Of a stretch of DNA of 64,000 bases, positions 54,910 to 63,288 are shown one piece after another. Position 1 is the first letter of the stretch, and every line of letters starts with the position of its first letter. The stretch covers positions 8,308,001-8,372,000 of the forward strand of contig NC_013929.1 of NCBI RefSeq assembly GCF_000091305.1, written 5' to 3'. A program made the position numbers and the translations under genes. This DNA comes from Streptomyces scabiei 87.22 (GTDB lineage Bacteria > Actinomycetota > Actinomycetes > Streptomycetales > Streptomycetaceae). The notes beneath the pieces are model-generated. The model was not told the DNA's origin. It did no database searches and worked only from the letters and a program-made list of their open reading frames with translations.

Positions 54910-55060
54910 GGCGGAGACGTTTTCGTCGCGCCTCCGCCTCTGCCGTTCCGGCCCCCGGAAGGCAGAGGCTCCCTGCTAGTTCGAGGAGTGACTCCTTCCA
55001 GCGATGGACGGATCGTCCTGTAGTACCTGCGCCGCCCCCTTTCGACGCATCGAGGCGGCG
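54910..55060 (+). promoter_or_regulatory. Structured 5' leader of the CNNM operon with SD-sequestering stem
   Basis: Three stems are clear. GCCTCTGCC (54936-54944) pairs with GGCAGAGGC (54961-54969), extended inside by TTCCGG/CCGGAA. AGGAGT (54984-54989) pairs with ACTCCT (54991-54996). CGCCGCC (55030-55036) pairs with GGCGGCG (55054-55060) and covers the only Shine-Dalgarno-like GAGG, directly before the ATG at 55063. The layout is that of a translational riboregulator, but no known riboswitch core was recognised. Confidence 0.6.
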
Positions 55061-55062
55061 GC

Positions 55063-56406
55063 ATGATCATCCCCCTGTTGCTCCTCGGAGCCGCGTTCCT
55101 GCTGATCCTCGCCAACGGCTTCTTCGTGGCCGCCGAGTTCGGCCTCGTGACCGTCGAGCGGGCGGAGGCCGAGAAGGCCGCCGCCGAGGGTGACCGCCGG
55201 GCCCACAAGGTGGTGGGCGCGCTCAGGGAGCTGTCGTTCCAGCTCTCCGGCACCCAGCTCGGCATCACCATCACCTCCCTCGTCGTCGGCATGCTCGCCG
55301 AACCGGCGCTCGCGGAGATACTCCACGGCCCCTTCACCGCCCTCGGCATACCCGAAGGCGCGGTCTCCGGGATCGCCGTGGTCGTCGGCATGCTGCTGGC
55401 CTCCGCGGTGCAGATGGTCATCGGCGAGCTGGTGCCCAAGAACTGGGCGGTGTCGAAGCCGATGCAGGTCGCCCGCTTCGTCGCGGGCCCGCAGCATGTG
55501 TTCTCCCGCCTGTTCCGCCCGGTCATCGCCGCGCTCAACGCGGTCGCCAACCGGCTGGTCCGCGCCTTCGGCGTCGAACCGACCGACGAGCTGGCCTCCG
55601 CCCGGACCCCCGGCGAGCTGGTCTCCCTCGCCCGGCACTCGGCCCAGGCCGGCACCCTGGAACAGGACACGGCCGACCTCTTCGTCCGCACCCTCTCCCT
55701 GGGCGAACTGACCGCGGAGAACGTGATGACACCCCGGGTGAAGGTCAGCGCCCTGCAGTCGTCGGCCACCGCCGAGGACGTGGTCAACCTGACCCGGGCC
55801 ACCGGTCTCTCCCGCTTCCCCGTCTACCGGGAGCGGATCGACGAGATCGTCGGCATGGCCCACCTCAAGGACGCCCTCGCGATCCCGGCCCACGAACGGC
55901 TGCACACCCCGGTCGGCCGTATCGCCAAGGCCCCGCTGCTCGTCCCGGAGTCACTGCCGGTGCAGCCGCTGCTGGCCCGGCTGCGCAGCGAGCAGCCCAT
56001 CGCCGTCGTCGTCGACGAGTACGGCGGTACGGCGGGGGTGGTGACCCTGGAGGACATCGTCGAGGAACTGGTCGGTGAGGTCCGCGACGAGCACGACGGG
56101 CACGAGCGGCCCGAACTCGCCGCCGCCCCGCCCGAGGACGGCCGCCTCGCCTGGGACGTCGACGGCAGCTGCCGGGTCGACGTGCTCCAGCGCATCGGCC
56201 TGGACGTCCCGGAGGGCCCGTACGAGACGGTCGCCGGGCTCGTCGCCGACCTCCTCGGCCGTATCCCCGCGCCCGGCGACAGGGCCGAACTGCCCGGCTG
56301 GCGTCTCGCGGTACGGCAGGTCGGGCACTACCGGGCCGAGCGCGTACGCCTCGTGCGCACCGCGGCCGCCACGGACTCCGTCCCGCTCGCGGAGGCGGCC
56401 CGATGA
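55063..56406 (+). CDS. CNNM/CorC family transporter (hemolysin-like), long form
   Basis: A 447-residue membrane protein. A DUF21/CNNM transmembrane domain (about 1-190, LLGAAFLLILANGFFVAAEFGLV) is followed by a CBS pair (about 220-340, ENVMTPRVKVSAL and VVVDEYGGTAGVVTLEDIVEELVGE) and a C-terminal CorC_HlyC domain. The family handles Mg or other divalent metals. ATG directly after a stem-loop that hides the ribosome-binding site. The end overlaps a second CNNM gene by ATGA. Confidence 0.93.
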   Translation: MIIPLLLLGAAFLLILANGFFVAAEFGLVTVERAEAEKAAAEGDRRAHKVVGALRELSFQLSGTQLGITITSLVVGMLAEPALAEILHGPFTALGIPEGAVSGIAVVVGMLLASAVQMVIGELVPKNWAVSKPMQVARFVAGPQHVFSRLFRPVIAALNAVANRLVRAFGVEPTDELASARTPGELVSLARHSAQAGTLEQDTADLFVRTLSLGELTAENVMTPRVKVSALQSSATAEDVVNLTRATGLSRFPVYRERIDEIVGMAHLKDALAIPAHERLHTPVGRIAKAPLLVPESLPVQPLLARLRSEQPIAVVVDEYGGTAGVVTLEDIVEELVGEVRDEHDGHERPELAAAPPEDGRLAWDVDGSCRVDVLQRIGLDVPEGPYETVAGLVADLLGRIPAPGDRAELPGWRLAVRQVGHYRAERVRLVRTAAATDSVPLAEAAR

Positions 56407-57491
56407 GCCTGATCCAACTCCTTTTCGCCCTGCTCCTCGTGCTCGCCAACGGCTTCTTCGTCGGCGCCGAGTTCGCCCTCGTCTCCGTCCGGCGCAGCCA
56501 GATCGAGCCGCTCGGGACCACCCGGGCCCGCCAGGTGCTCTACGGCCTGGAGAACCTGCCCCAGATGATGGCGGCGGCCCAGTTCGGCATCACCGTCTGC
56601 TCGCTGACGCTGGGCGCGGTGGCCGAGCCGACGGTGGCGAAGCTGCTGGAGCCCGTCTTCGAGGCGATCAGGCTGCCGCACGGCATGATCCATCCCCTGG
56701 GCTATGTGATCGCGCTCGCCGTCGTCGTCTTCCTGCACCTGGTCATCGGTGAGATGCTGCCGAAGAACCTGGCGATGGCGGCGCCGGAGAAGACGGCGCT
56801 GTGGCTCAGCCCGGCGCTGGTGGCCTTCGCGCGGCTGTGCAAGCCGGTCACGGCCGGTCTGGGCGCCTGTGCCCGTCTGGTGCTGAGGCTGTTCCACGTC
56901 GAGCCCAAGGACGAGGTCGAGGCGGTCTTCACCAGCGTTCAGCTGGTGCGGCTGGTCGAGGACTCCGGCCAGGCCGGGCTGCTCGACCCCGAGGAGCAGG
57001 AACGCCTGGAGGACGCGCTGGAGCTGGGCTCCCGCCCGGTGACGGACGTCCTGCTGAGGCGCGACTCCCTGGTGACGGTGGCCCCTTCGGTGACCCCCGC
57101 CCAGGTCGTCGCCCTGACCGCCCGCACGGGCTACTCCCGCTTCCCGGTGATCGCGGAGAACGGCGCCTTCATGGGCCGCTACCTGCACGTCAAGGACGTC
57201 CTCGATCTGGAGGACTCCGAGCGCGCCGTCCCCCAGCAGGTCTGGCGCCCCATGACCACCCTCCGCGCGGAACTCCCGCTGGACGACGCGCTGACGGTCA
57301 TGCGGCGGGCCGCCACGCATCTGGCCCAGGTGGCGGACGCGTCCGGGAAGGTGCTGGGCCTGGTGGCCCTGGAGGACGTCCTGGAGCTCCTGGTCGGCGA
57401 GGTCCGCGACCCGGCCCACCGCGAGCTCCAGCCGCCCCGGGTGACGGAACCGAGGGGCAGCGAATCCCCGACGGAGGCCCTCGCAAGCTGA
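56403..57491 (+). CDS. CNNM family transporter, short form
   Basis: A 362-residue paralogue of the preceding protein: DUF21 domain (LFALLLVLANGFFVGAEFALVSVRRSQIEPL) and CBS pair (about 205-335), with no CorC_HlyC domain. In-frame overlap with the first gene (ATGA) implies coupled synthesis and perhaps a heterodimer. Confidence 0.93.
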   Translation: MSLIQLLFALLLVLANGFFVGAEFALVSVRRSQIEPLGTTRARQVLYGLENLPQMMAAAQFGITVCSLTLGAVAEPTVAKLLEPVFEAIRLPHGMIHPLGYVIALAVVVFLHLVIGEMLPKNLAMAAPEKTALWLSPALVAFARLCKPVTAGLGACARLVLRLFHVEPKDEVEAVFTSVQLVRLVEDSGQAGLLDPEEQERLEDALELGSRPVTDVLLRRDSLVTVAPSVTPAQVVALTARTGYSRFPVIAENGAFMGRYLHVKDVLDLEDSERAVPQQVWRPMTTLRAELPLDDALTVMRRAATHLAQVADASGKVLGLVALEDVLELLVGEVRDPAHRELQPPRVTEPRGSESPTEALAS

Positions 57492-57494
57492 TTC

Positions 57495-57538
57495 CGCGTG
57501 GTTCCCCGTGCCCCGTCAGGGGCGCGGGGAACCACGCG
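57495..57538 (+). terminator. 20-bp hairpin containing the GGGGCGCGGGGAA repeat element
   Basis: The arms 57495-57514 and 57519-57538 pair along 20 bp with one G-U wobble, loop GTCA. The right arm carries the same GGGGCGCGGGGAA element as the repeat array at 552-960. It is 4 bp after the CNNM stop and also faces the end of the AAA ATPase gene, so it may act in both directions. GGGGTCCGGGGCGGAGCCCC (57543-57562) forms a second small stem. Confidence 0.85.
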
Positions 57539-57571
57539 AACGGGGTCCGGGGCGGAGCCCCGATGTCTTCC

Positions 57572-59446
57572 TCACATGGCCGAGGGCTCCCCGGGCCCCC
57601 GCCCCGACAGAACCTCCCCGTACGCCTGCATCAGGTCGGGCAACCGCAGCGTCGACAGATCGTCCCGCGTGGGAATCGTCGGATACCCCGACAGCCGCAG
57701 ATCCCGGTACGCGCAGCTCTTCTCGTACAGCGTCCGCAGGAACCGCCCGTTCCCCAGCTCGTCGATCCATCCCTGGTCGACGACGTGCCCCGAGACGGAC
57801 CGCAGCTCGTCGAGCGCCTCCTCGTCCCACACGTCCCCGTTCTCCGCCGCCAGCACCTCCCCGATGGAGGTCAGCTCCAGCGGCCGGTAGGAGGGGAAGT
57901 CGACCCGGGTAGTGAACCGGGAGGACAGACCGGGATTCGCCGCCAGCAGCCGGTCCATGCCCTCCGGATAGCCGGCCAGGATCACGACCAGATGGTCCCG
58001 GTTGTCCTCGGCCCGCTTCAGCAGCACCTGCAGCGCCTCGTCGCCGTACGCGTCGCCCTTGCCGTACCCGGAGTTGGACAGCGAGTACGCCTCGTCCACG
58101 AACAGCACGCCGCCGATCGCGGAGTCGATCAGCTCGTTGGCCTTCACGGCGGTCTGCCCGAGGTACTCGCCCACGAGGTCCGCCCGCTGTGCCTCGACGA
58201 GGTGATCGCCGCCCAGCAGCCCGAGCGCGTAGAAGACCCGGCCCAGTATTCGCGCCACGGTCGTCTTCCCGGTCCCGGACGGCCCGGAGAAGACGAAGTG
58301 CCGCTTGGGGGGCTGGACCGGCAACCCCTGGCCCGCCCGCAGCCGTGCCATGTTCAGCTGCGCGGACAACGCCTTGACCTGCCGCTTCACCGGCTCAAGG
58401 CCGACCATCCGCTCCAGCTCCGCGAGGGCCTCCTCCAGCAGCTCCGGGTCCGTCGGCCCGGCCGGCAGCGACAGCGGCTCCACCGGCACCACGGACTTCT
58501 CCCGTACGAAGGTGTCGCCGGCCTCGGGCGGCAGCCCGCCCGACGGCGGGAGCCCGGGGTCGGAGACCTTCAGGTCCCGGCCCTCGGCGTCGAAGAACGG
58601 CTCCAGCCCGTCGCCGTCGAGGACGTCCTGCCCGATCCCGGCGAGCGCGATCGCGGCGAAGTCGCTCGCGTCGTCGTCGTACCCGTCGCCCTCGGCGATG
58701 GCCGCCAGCCGCGCCGAGGTGTCCATGAAGGCGGGGTCGACGCGGTGCACCGCCCGGTACAGGGGCAGCGCGGCCGCGCTGCGCCCGGTGCCCTCGTGGG
58801 CCCGCGCCAGCCAGTAGCGCAGCTCCTTGCGCTGCGGCTGTTCGCTGCGACAGCGCATCAGCGCGGCGGACAGCAGCGGTTCGGCCTGGCCGTACGTCTC
58901 CAGCCGGACCCGGGCCATCCCGCCGAACAGGCCCGCCTCGATCCCCAGCAGCGGGTCGTCGAGCAGCGGATCGGTGTGCCGGACCAACTGCTCCCAGTCC
59001 TTGACGAGATAGGCCCGGCAGGCGTGCAGGAAGCGCACCTGGTGGTCCGCGTCGACCGGCGGCAGTCCCGCGAGCGCCCGGTCCAGCTCGGGCACATGGC
59101 GGCCGTCCAGCCAGTGCGAGGCGTGCGCGAGGAGCAGATCGCGCGGGCTCTCCAGCACCGGCTGCACCCACCAGCCCAGCCAGTACCAGGAGTTGAGGGT
59201 CCGCCGGTGGCGCGAGCGCTGCTCGCCGAAGCGCTCGCGGTGCCGGAACATCCTCAGCAGCGCGGTCGTCGTGTCCACCCGCAGCGCGTGCAGCCCGAGC
59301 CAGCCGTCGGCCATCCCGGGATCCATCCGCACCGCGGCGCGGAACTCCTCCTCCGCCTGCGGATAGGCGCCCATCGTGTAGGCGTCCACGCCTCGCAGCC
59401 AGGCGAGGTCGGCCGGTGCCTCGGGGCCCCGCGAGCCGAAGTCCAT
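57572..59446 (-). CDS. TPR-AAA+ ATPase of the CbxX/CfqX (EccA-like) family
   Basis: A 624-residue protein. The N-terminal half is made of TPR-like helical repeats (YTMGAYPQAEEEFRAAVRMDPGMADGWLG). The C-terminal AAA+ module has Walker A (FSGPSGTGKTTVARILG, about residues 386-400), Walker B (GGVLFVDEAYSL) and sensor/Arg-finger regions (GYPEGMDRLLAANPGLSSRF). The layout is that of EccA, the cytosolic ATPase of type VII secretion, but no ecc or esx gene is nearby. ATG at 59446 has GGGGGA 5 bases upstream; an in-frame GTG lies at 59458. Confidence 0.9.
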   Translation of the reverse strand: MDFGSRGPEAPADLAWLRGVDAYTMGAYPQAEEEFRAAVRMDPGMADGWLGLHALRVDTTTALLRMFRHRERFGEQRSRHRRTLNSWYWLGWWVQPVLESPRDLLLAHASHWLDGRHVPELDRALAGLPPVDADHQVRFLHACRAYLVKDWEQLVRHTDPLLDDPLLGIEAGLFGGMARVRLETYGQAEPLLSAALMRCRSEQPQRKELRYWLARAHEGTGRSAAALPLYRAVHRVDPAFMDTSARLAAIAEGDGYDDDASDFAAIALAGIGQDVLDGDGLEPFFDAEGRDLKVSDPGLPPSGGLPPEAGDTFVREKSVVPVEPLSLPAGPTDPELLEEALAELERMVGLEPVKRQVKALSAQLNMARLRAGQGLPVQPPKRHFVFSGPSGTGKTTVARILGRVFYALGLLGGDHLVEAQRADLVGEYLGQTAVKANELIDSAIGGVLFVDEAYSLSNSGYGKGDAYGDEALQVLLKRAEDNRDHLVVILAGYPEGMDRLLAANPGLSSRFTTRVDFPSYRPLELTSIGEVLAAENGDVWDEEALDELRSVSGHVVDQGWIDELGNGRFLRTLYEKSCAYRDLRLSGYPTIPTRDDLSTLRLPDLMQAYGEVLSGRGPGEPSAM

Positions 59447-59880
59447 CACGTCCCCCACAAACCGTGCCCCCGCTGGAAACCGAACGGGCCGGTGCCCGTC
59501 GGCAGCCTTCGTCGAACCGCTGTGCAGCGGACGGGAGTTGCGCCGGAGCGTTGCTGCAGCCGTCCGAAGGTCGCACCTTGGGCATCGTACCTGCGGGTCG
59601 GTCGCCGTTCTAAGGGTGCCGCCGTGCTCGTCCGAGGAGGTGGGAGCGGACGGGGTGCGTCGCGGACGGTGACCGAGGGTGAAGGAATCGTGCCCCCGGG
59701 GTTCCGGTAGAGCCGGAAAAGGGCAGAACGAAGCCCCCGATCACGGGGGAACAACCGGGGGCTTCGTGTGTGAGGGCGGTCGCCGAGGACCGCACATTGA
59801 GAACGTAAGACCTGTACGGCCCCTGGGTCAAGCCGAGTTGGGGCTCTCGGGGCACTTCTCGGACAGCCGCCTTCACAGGT
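59447..59880 (-). other. 434-bp gap between the AAA ATPase and kinase genes
   Basis: No gene is supported. The right part holds the kinase terminator (59728-59767) and a small stem TTCCGG/CCGGAA (59702-59717). The left part should contain the promoter of the ATPase gene. No tRNA fold was found. Confidence 0.5.
59728..59767 (-). terminator. Terminator of the P-loop kinase gene
   Basis: ACGAAGCCCCCG (59728-59739) pairs with CGGGGGCTTCGT (59756-59767). On the minus strand it is followed by TTCTGCCCTTTTCC, a T-rich tail. It lies 114 bp past the kinase stop. Confidence 0.8.
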
Positions 59881-60534
59881 TCAGCACATTGCGGATGGTC
59901 CGTCACCCTGAGTGAGGGAAGGTCCGGATCCTGGAGTCGTCGCAGGTCCCGGCAGCACCTCGTACCCCGTGTCTCCCGGCCGAATCAGCAGACCGGCGAA
60001 AGGCCGAGAAGGGTCCTCGGCGAAGTGCCGGCGTTCCGCCCGGACCCAGCCGTCCCAGAACTCGCTCTGCTCCGCCCCGTCCCGCGCCAGCCCCCGCGCC
60101 CAGGCCGCCTCCCGGGGGAACTCCATCCACACCAGTGCCGCGAGATGCGGTCGCAGCGCACGCCTGCCCGCGCCCACCCCCTCGACGACGATCACGGGCG
60201 CGGGCGGCAGGACACGAGCGGGGCCGAACGCCCGCGCACGCCAGTCGTACGGGGCCCAGCGCGCGCTCCGGCCGTTCCCGAGCGGCTCGATCACCTGCTC
60301 CAGCAGGCGCCCGGTCCAGGAGAACAGTTCCTCGTGCGTGGCGACGTCGTCGAGGTGCAGCACCGGGGCGCCGTCGAGCGCGTCGGCGAGCCGTCCGGCG
60401 AAGGTGCTCTTCCCGGAGCCGGCGTGCCCGTCGACCCCGACGAGCCGGACCGGCCCGCAGGAGGGCGGCAGCCGTCGCAGCCGGGCGGCGAGCGCCGCGA
60501 CGGCCGGGTCCATGGGTGCGGGGGAGGCGTGCAT
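59881..60534 (-). CDS. Small P-loop kinase (uridine kinase-like)
   Basis: A 217-residue cytoplasmic protein. Walker A is VGVDGHAGSGKSTFAGRLAD, followed by LHLDD, as in uridine kinase-like NMP kinases. VIVVEGVGAGRRALRPHL and the WDGWVRAERRHF helix complete the fold. The substrate is unknown. ATG at 60534 (MHASPAPMDP) is taken; ATG 60570 and ATG 60513 are alternatives, and none has a strong Shine-Dalgarno. Divergent from the C39-like gene. Confidence 0.82.
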   Translation of the reverse strand: MHASPAPMDPAVAALAARLRRLPPSCGPVRLVGVDGHAGSGKSTFAGRLADALDGAPVLHLDDVATHEELFSWTGRLLEQVIEPLGNGRSARWAPYDWRARAFGPARVLPPAPVIVVEGVGAGRRALRPHLAALVWMEFPREAAWARGLARDGAEQSEFWDGWVRAERRHFAEDPSRPFAGLLIRPGDTGYEVLPGPATTPGSGPSLTQGDGPSAMC

Positions 60535-60584
60535 ACCCGGATTCAACACCGTGGCGCGAGGTCGGAGCATGCCAGAGGTGTCGA

Positions 60585-60594
60585 CCAATATTGG
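60585..60594. promoter_or_regulatory. CCAATATTGG palindrome in the kinase/C39-like divergent region
   Basis: A perfect 10-bp palindrome, AT-rich in a GC-rich background, 51 bp from the kinase ATG and 112 bp from the C39-like ATG. It could be an operator; no factor is assigned. Confidence 0.4.
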
Positions 60595-60706
60595 CGGGCG
60601 TGGCGAGGCGCGAGGTGCTGGCAGAAGCCGTCGTCCGCCGTTCATAGTGGGCGAACAGCCGTGCGTCTGAACCGTTCCTTCAGAGATCACTGGGGGTCTC
60701 CCGCAG

Positions 60707-62092
60707 ATGACGAGCCTTTCCGAGCCGTCCCGCAGAACCGTCCTGACCGCAGCCGTCACCGTCGCCGCCACCGCCGCGGCGGGCGCATCACCGGCCCGGG
60801 CGGTGGCCGACACCACGAGCGGCCGGGGCGCAGCCCTCGCCCGTCGCGCACCAGCACCGGAACGCCTGTCCGACTACCACGCCTGGACCACCTACACCGA
60901 CTGGCGCTCCGGCGGCCACGAGGGCACCCGGGCCAAGGCGGGGGAACGCCCGGGACTGGTGGTCGGGACCCCGCTCGGCACACTCGACCACACCGACCCG
61001 CACACCGGGCGGACGGCCACCTGGGAGTACGCGACCTGGACCTCCCCGGTCCACCGGCTCACCGCCCCCGCGACCGAGGTCATCGCGTCCTGGAACGCCG
61101 GCACCCCGGCGGGCACCTGGATCGGCATCGAGATGCGGGGCACGTACTCCGACGGCACGGACACGCCCTGGTACGTGCTGGGCCGCTGGGCGTCCGGCGA
61201 CCAGGACATCAGGCGCACCTCCGTGGACGGCCAGGAGGACGGCCGGAGCAGCATCTGGACCGACACCTTCGCCATCGACGACCCCGCCACCGGGCTGCGT
61301 CTCGTCTCCTACCGGCTGCGGCTGACCCTCCACCGCACGCCCGGCACCCGGCTCACGCCCACGGTGTGGCGGCTCGGCGCGATGGGCTCCGACGTCCCCG
61401 ACCGCTTCACCGTCCCGGCCTCCGTCCCCGGGGTCGCCCGGGAACTGGACGTCCCGCGCTACTCGCAGGAGACCCACAAGGGGCAGTACCCCGAGTACGA
61501 CAACGGCGGCGAGGCCTGGTGCAGCCCCACCTCCTCGCAGATGATCATAGAGTTCTGGGGCCGGAAGCCCAGTGCCGCGGACCTGGCCTGGGTGAACCCG
61601 GCGTTCGCGGACCCGCAGGTGTGCCACGCGGCGCGGTTCACCTTCGACTACCAGTACGAGGGCTGCGGCAACTGGCCCTTCAACGCCGCGTACGCCGCCA
61701 CCTACAAGGACATGCAGGGCGTGGTGACCCGGCTGGGCTCGCTCACCGACCTGGAGACGCTGATCGCGGCGGGCATCCCGGTGATCACCTCCCAGTCCTT
61801 CCTCGCCTCGGAGCTGACGGGCGCGGGATACGGCACGGCCGGGCACCTCATGACGGTGGTCGGCTTCACCGCCGAGGGCGACGTCGTCGCCAACGACCCG
61901 AACTCGCCGACCAACGAGGCGGTGCGCCGCGTCTACCGGCGGCGCGAGTGGGAGAACATCTGGCTGCGGACCAAGCGGTACAACGCCGCCGGCAAGGTCG
62001 CCTCCGGCACCGGCGGCGTCTGCTACCTCTACTTCCCGGCGCGGCCCACACCACGCCAGCTCGCGGCGCTCGCGGCGGTGGGCGTCTGCTGA
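60707..62092 (+). CDS. Tat-exported C39-like cysteine peptidase family protein
   Basis: A 461-residue protein with a twin-arginine signal (PSRRTVLTAAVTVAATAAAG, cleavage near ARA-VAD around residue 32). The middle is a beta-rich domain (about 60-240). The C-terminal domain is C39-like, with Cys272 (GGEAWCSPTSSQMI), His380 (GTAGHLMTVVGF) and the Asn-Asp of VVANDPNSP, a plausible catalytic set. It is secreted folded. Substrate unknown; cell-wall or protein cleavage is possible. ATG start, 172 bp from the divergent kinase gene. Confidence 0.88.
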   Translation: MTSLSEPSRRTVLTAAVTVAATAAAGASPARAVADTTSGRGAALARRAPAPERLSDYHAWTTYTDWRSGGHEGTRAKAGERPGLVVGTPLGTLDHTDPHTGRTATWEYATWTSPVHRLTAPATEVIASWNAGTPAGTWIGIEMRGTYSDGTDTPWYVLGRWASGDQDIRRTSVDGQEDGRSSIWTDTFAIDDPATGLRLVSYRLRLTLHRTPGTRLTPTVWRLGAMGSDVPDRFTVPASVPGVARELDVPRYSQETHKGQYPEYDNGGEAWCSPTSSQMIIEFWGRKPSAADLAWVNPAFADPQVCHAARFTFDYQYEGCGNWPFNAAYAATYKDMQGVVTRLGSLTDLETLIAAGIPVITSQSFLASELTGAGYGTAGHLMTVVGFTAEGDVVANDPNSPTNEAVRRVYRRREWENIWLRTKRYNAAGKVASGTGGVCYLYFPARPTPRQLAALAAVGVC

Positions 62093-62299
62093 CGCGGGCG
62101 CGCGGGCGCGGCGCGGCTCCCGGACGACCGGGGGCCGCGCCGTTCGCGCGCTCACGCATGTGACCAAGGTCTCGGTCGCGAACCGCCCATCCGGTGGCAA
62201 GGTGGACACCACGGCGGGGGTGCACGGCCCTGCGGGCCGCAAGGCGTCCGCCGTCACCGATCGCCGCCACCGCACCGCCGAGCACACCAGAGAGCCGCC

Positions 62300-62446
62300 A
62301 TGACCGCGACCTCCGTCACCGCCAACCGTGTCCAGACCGGCACGGGCGGCCCCCGGGACGACGCCCCGAAGACCGTCGAACACCTCATGGGCTGGACCCT
62401 GGTCGTGGTGGTCGCGATGCTGCTGACCCAGCTGGGTCTGCTGTGA
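62300..62446 (+). CDS. Small single-pass membrane protein, SCO1431 family
   Basis: A 48-residue protein with a charged, Gly-rich N terminus (TGGPRDDAPK) and one C-terminal transmembrane helix (TLVVVVAMLLTQLGLL). It matches the small SCO1431-type membrane protein family of Streptomyces as I recall it. ATG at 62300 with AGAG upstream. It lies between the C39-like gene and the TetR gene. Function unknown. Confidence 0.75.
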   Translation: MTATSVTANRVQTGTGGPRDDAPKTVEHLMGWTLVVVVAMLLTQLGLL

Positions 62447-62549
62447 CCTGATCCCGCGGTCGATTCTGTCGATCTGAGTCGAACAAACGGTTGGAGAGGG
62501 TCTGCCATACTGCGGTTGTCCCGCTGGCAGTCGGAGACCAGGACCGGAA

Positions 62550-63209
62550 TTGAAGAGTAGTGAGCAGCGTGGTGTCGAGGCGCCGCGGGCCCGCGGCACC
62601 GACCGTTCGATGGCGCGCCGCGCCGAACTCATCTCCATCGGGCGCAAGTTGTTCGCCGACACGTCGTACGACGCCTTGTCCATGGACGACATCGCGCGCC
62701 AGGCCCATGTGGCCAAGGGGCTGATCTACTACTACTTCAAGTCCAAGCGCGGCTACTACCTCGCGATCGTCGAGGACTCGGTCGCCGACCTGATCACGTT
62801 CGCGGCGAGCGGCCCCGAACTGCCGCCCGTGGACCGGGTGCACCGGACCATCGAGGTCTATCTGCGCTACGCGGAGGAGAACCAGGCGGCCTACCGCACG
62901 ATCGTCAGCGGCGGCGTGGGCTTCGACGCCCAGGTGCACGCCATCCGGGACGGTGTCCGCGAGGCGATGGTCGCCACCATCGCCGAGGGCGCGTACGGCA
63001 GGAGCGACATCGAACCGGTGGCCCGCATGGGCCTGTTCGGCTGGGTGTGCGCGGTCGAGGGCGCCACGCTCGACTGGATCGCCCGCCCCGAGCTGCCCCG
63101 TGACACCATGCGCGATCTGCTGGTCAAGATGCTGGGCGGCTCGCTGCGTGCCATCGAGGAACTCGCCCCCGCCTACCGCACGCCCGAGCCCGCCCGGCGC
63201 CACGCCTGA
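62550..63209 (+). CDS. TetR family transcriptional regulator
   Basis: A 219-residue regulator. The helix-turn-helix lies near residues 40-62 (LSMDDIARQAHVAKGLIYYYFKSKRGYY), the TetR pattern. The C-terminal helical domain binds an unknown ligand. The start is set at TTG 62550 (AGGA 8 bases upstream), which is unusual; an in-frame ATG at 62610 would begin just before RRAELISIG. Downstream and convergent is a chitinase gene. Confidence 0.9.
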   Translation: MKSSEQRGVEAPRARGTDRSMARRAELISIGRKLFADTSYDALSMDDIARQAHVAKGLIYYYFKSKRGYYLAIVEDSVADLITFAASGPELPPVDRVHRTIEVYLRYAEENQAAYRTIVSGGVGFDAQVHAIRDGVREAMVATIAEGAYGRSDIEPVARMGLFGWVCAVEGATLDWIARPELPRDTMRDLLVKMLGGSLRAIEELAPAYRTPEPARRHA

Positions 63210-63288
63210 ACGCGTCCGGCCCCGCGGCCGGGCCCCCCGGGGCGGGCAGCCTGCAGACCGCCCCGCCCCGAGTCCCGTGTCACGAGGG

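Noticed and set aside
59728..59767. tRNA-like stem
   Set aside because: Only one long stem is present, with no T-arm or anticodon arm; it fits a terminator for the minus-strand kinase gene.
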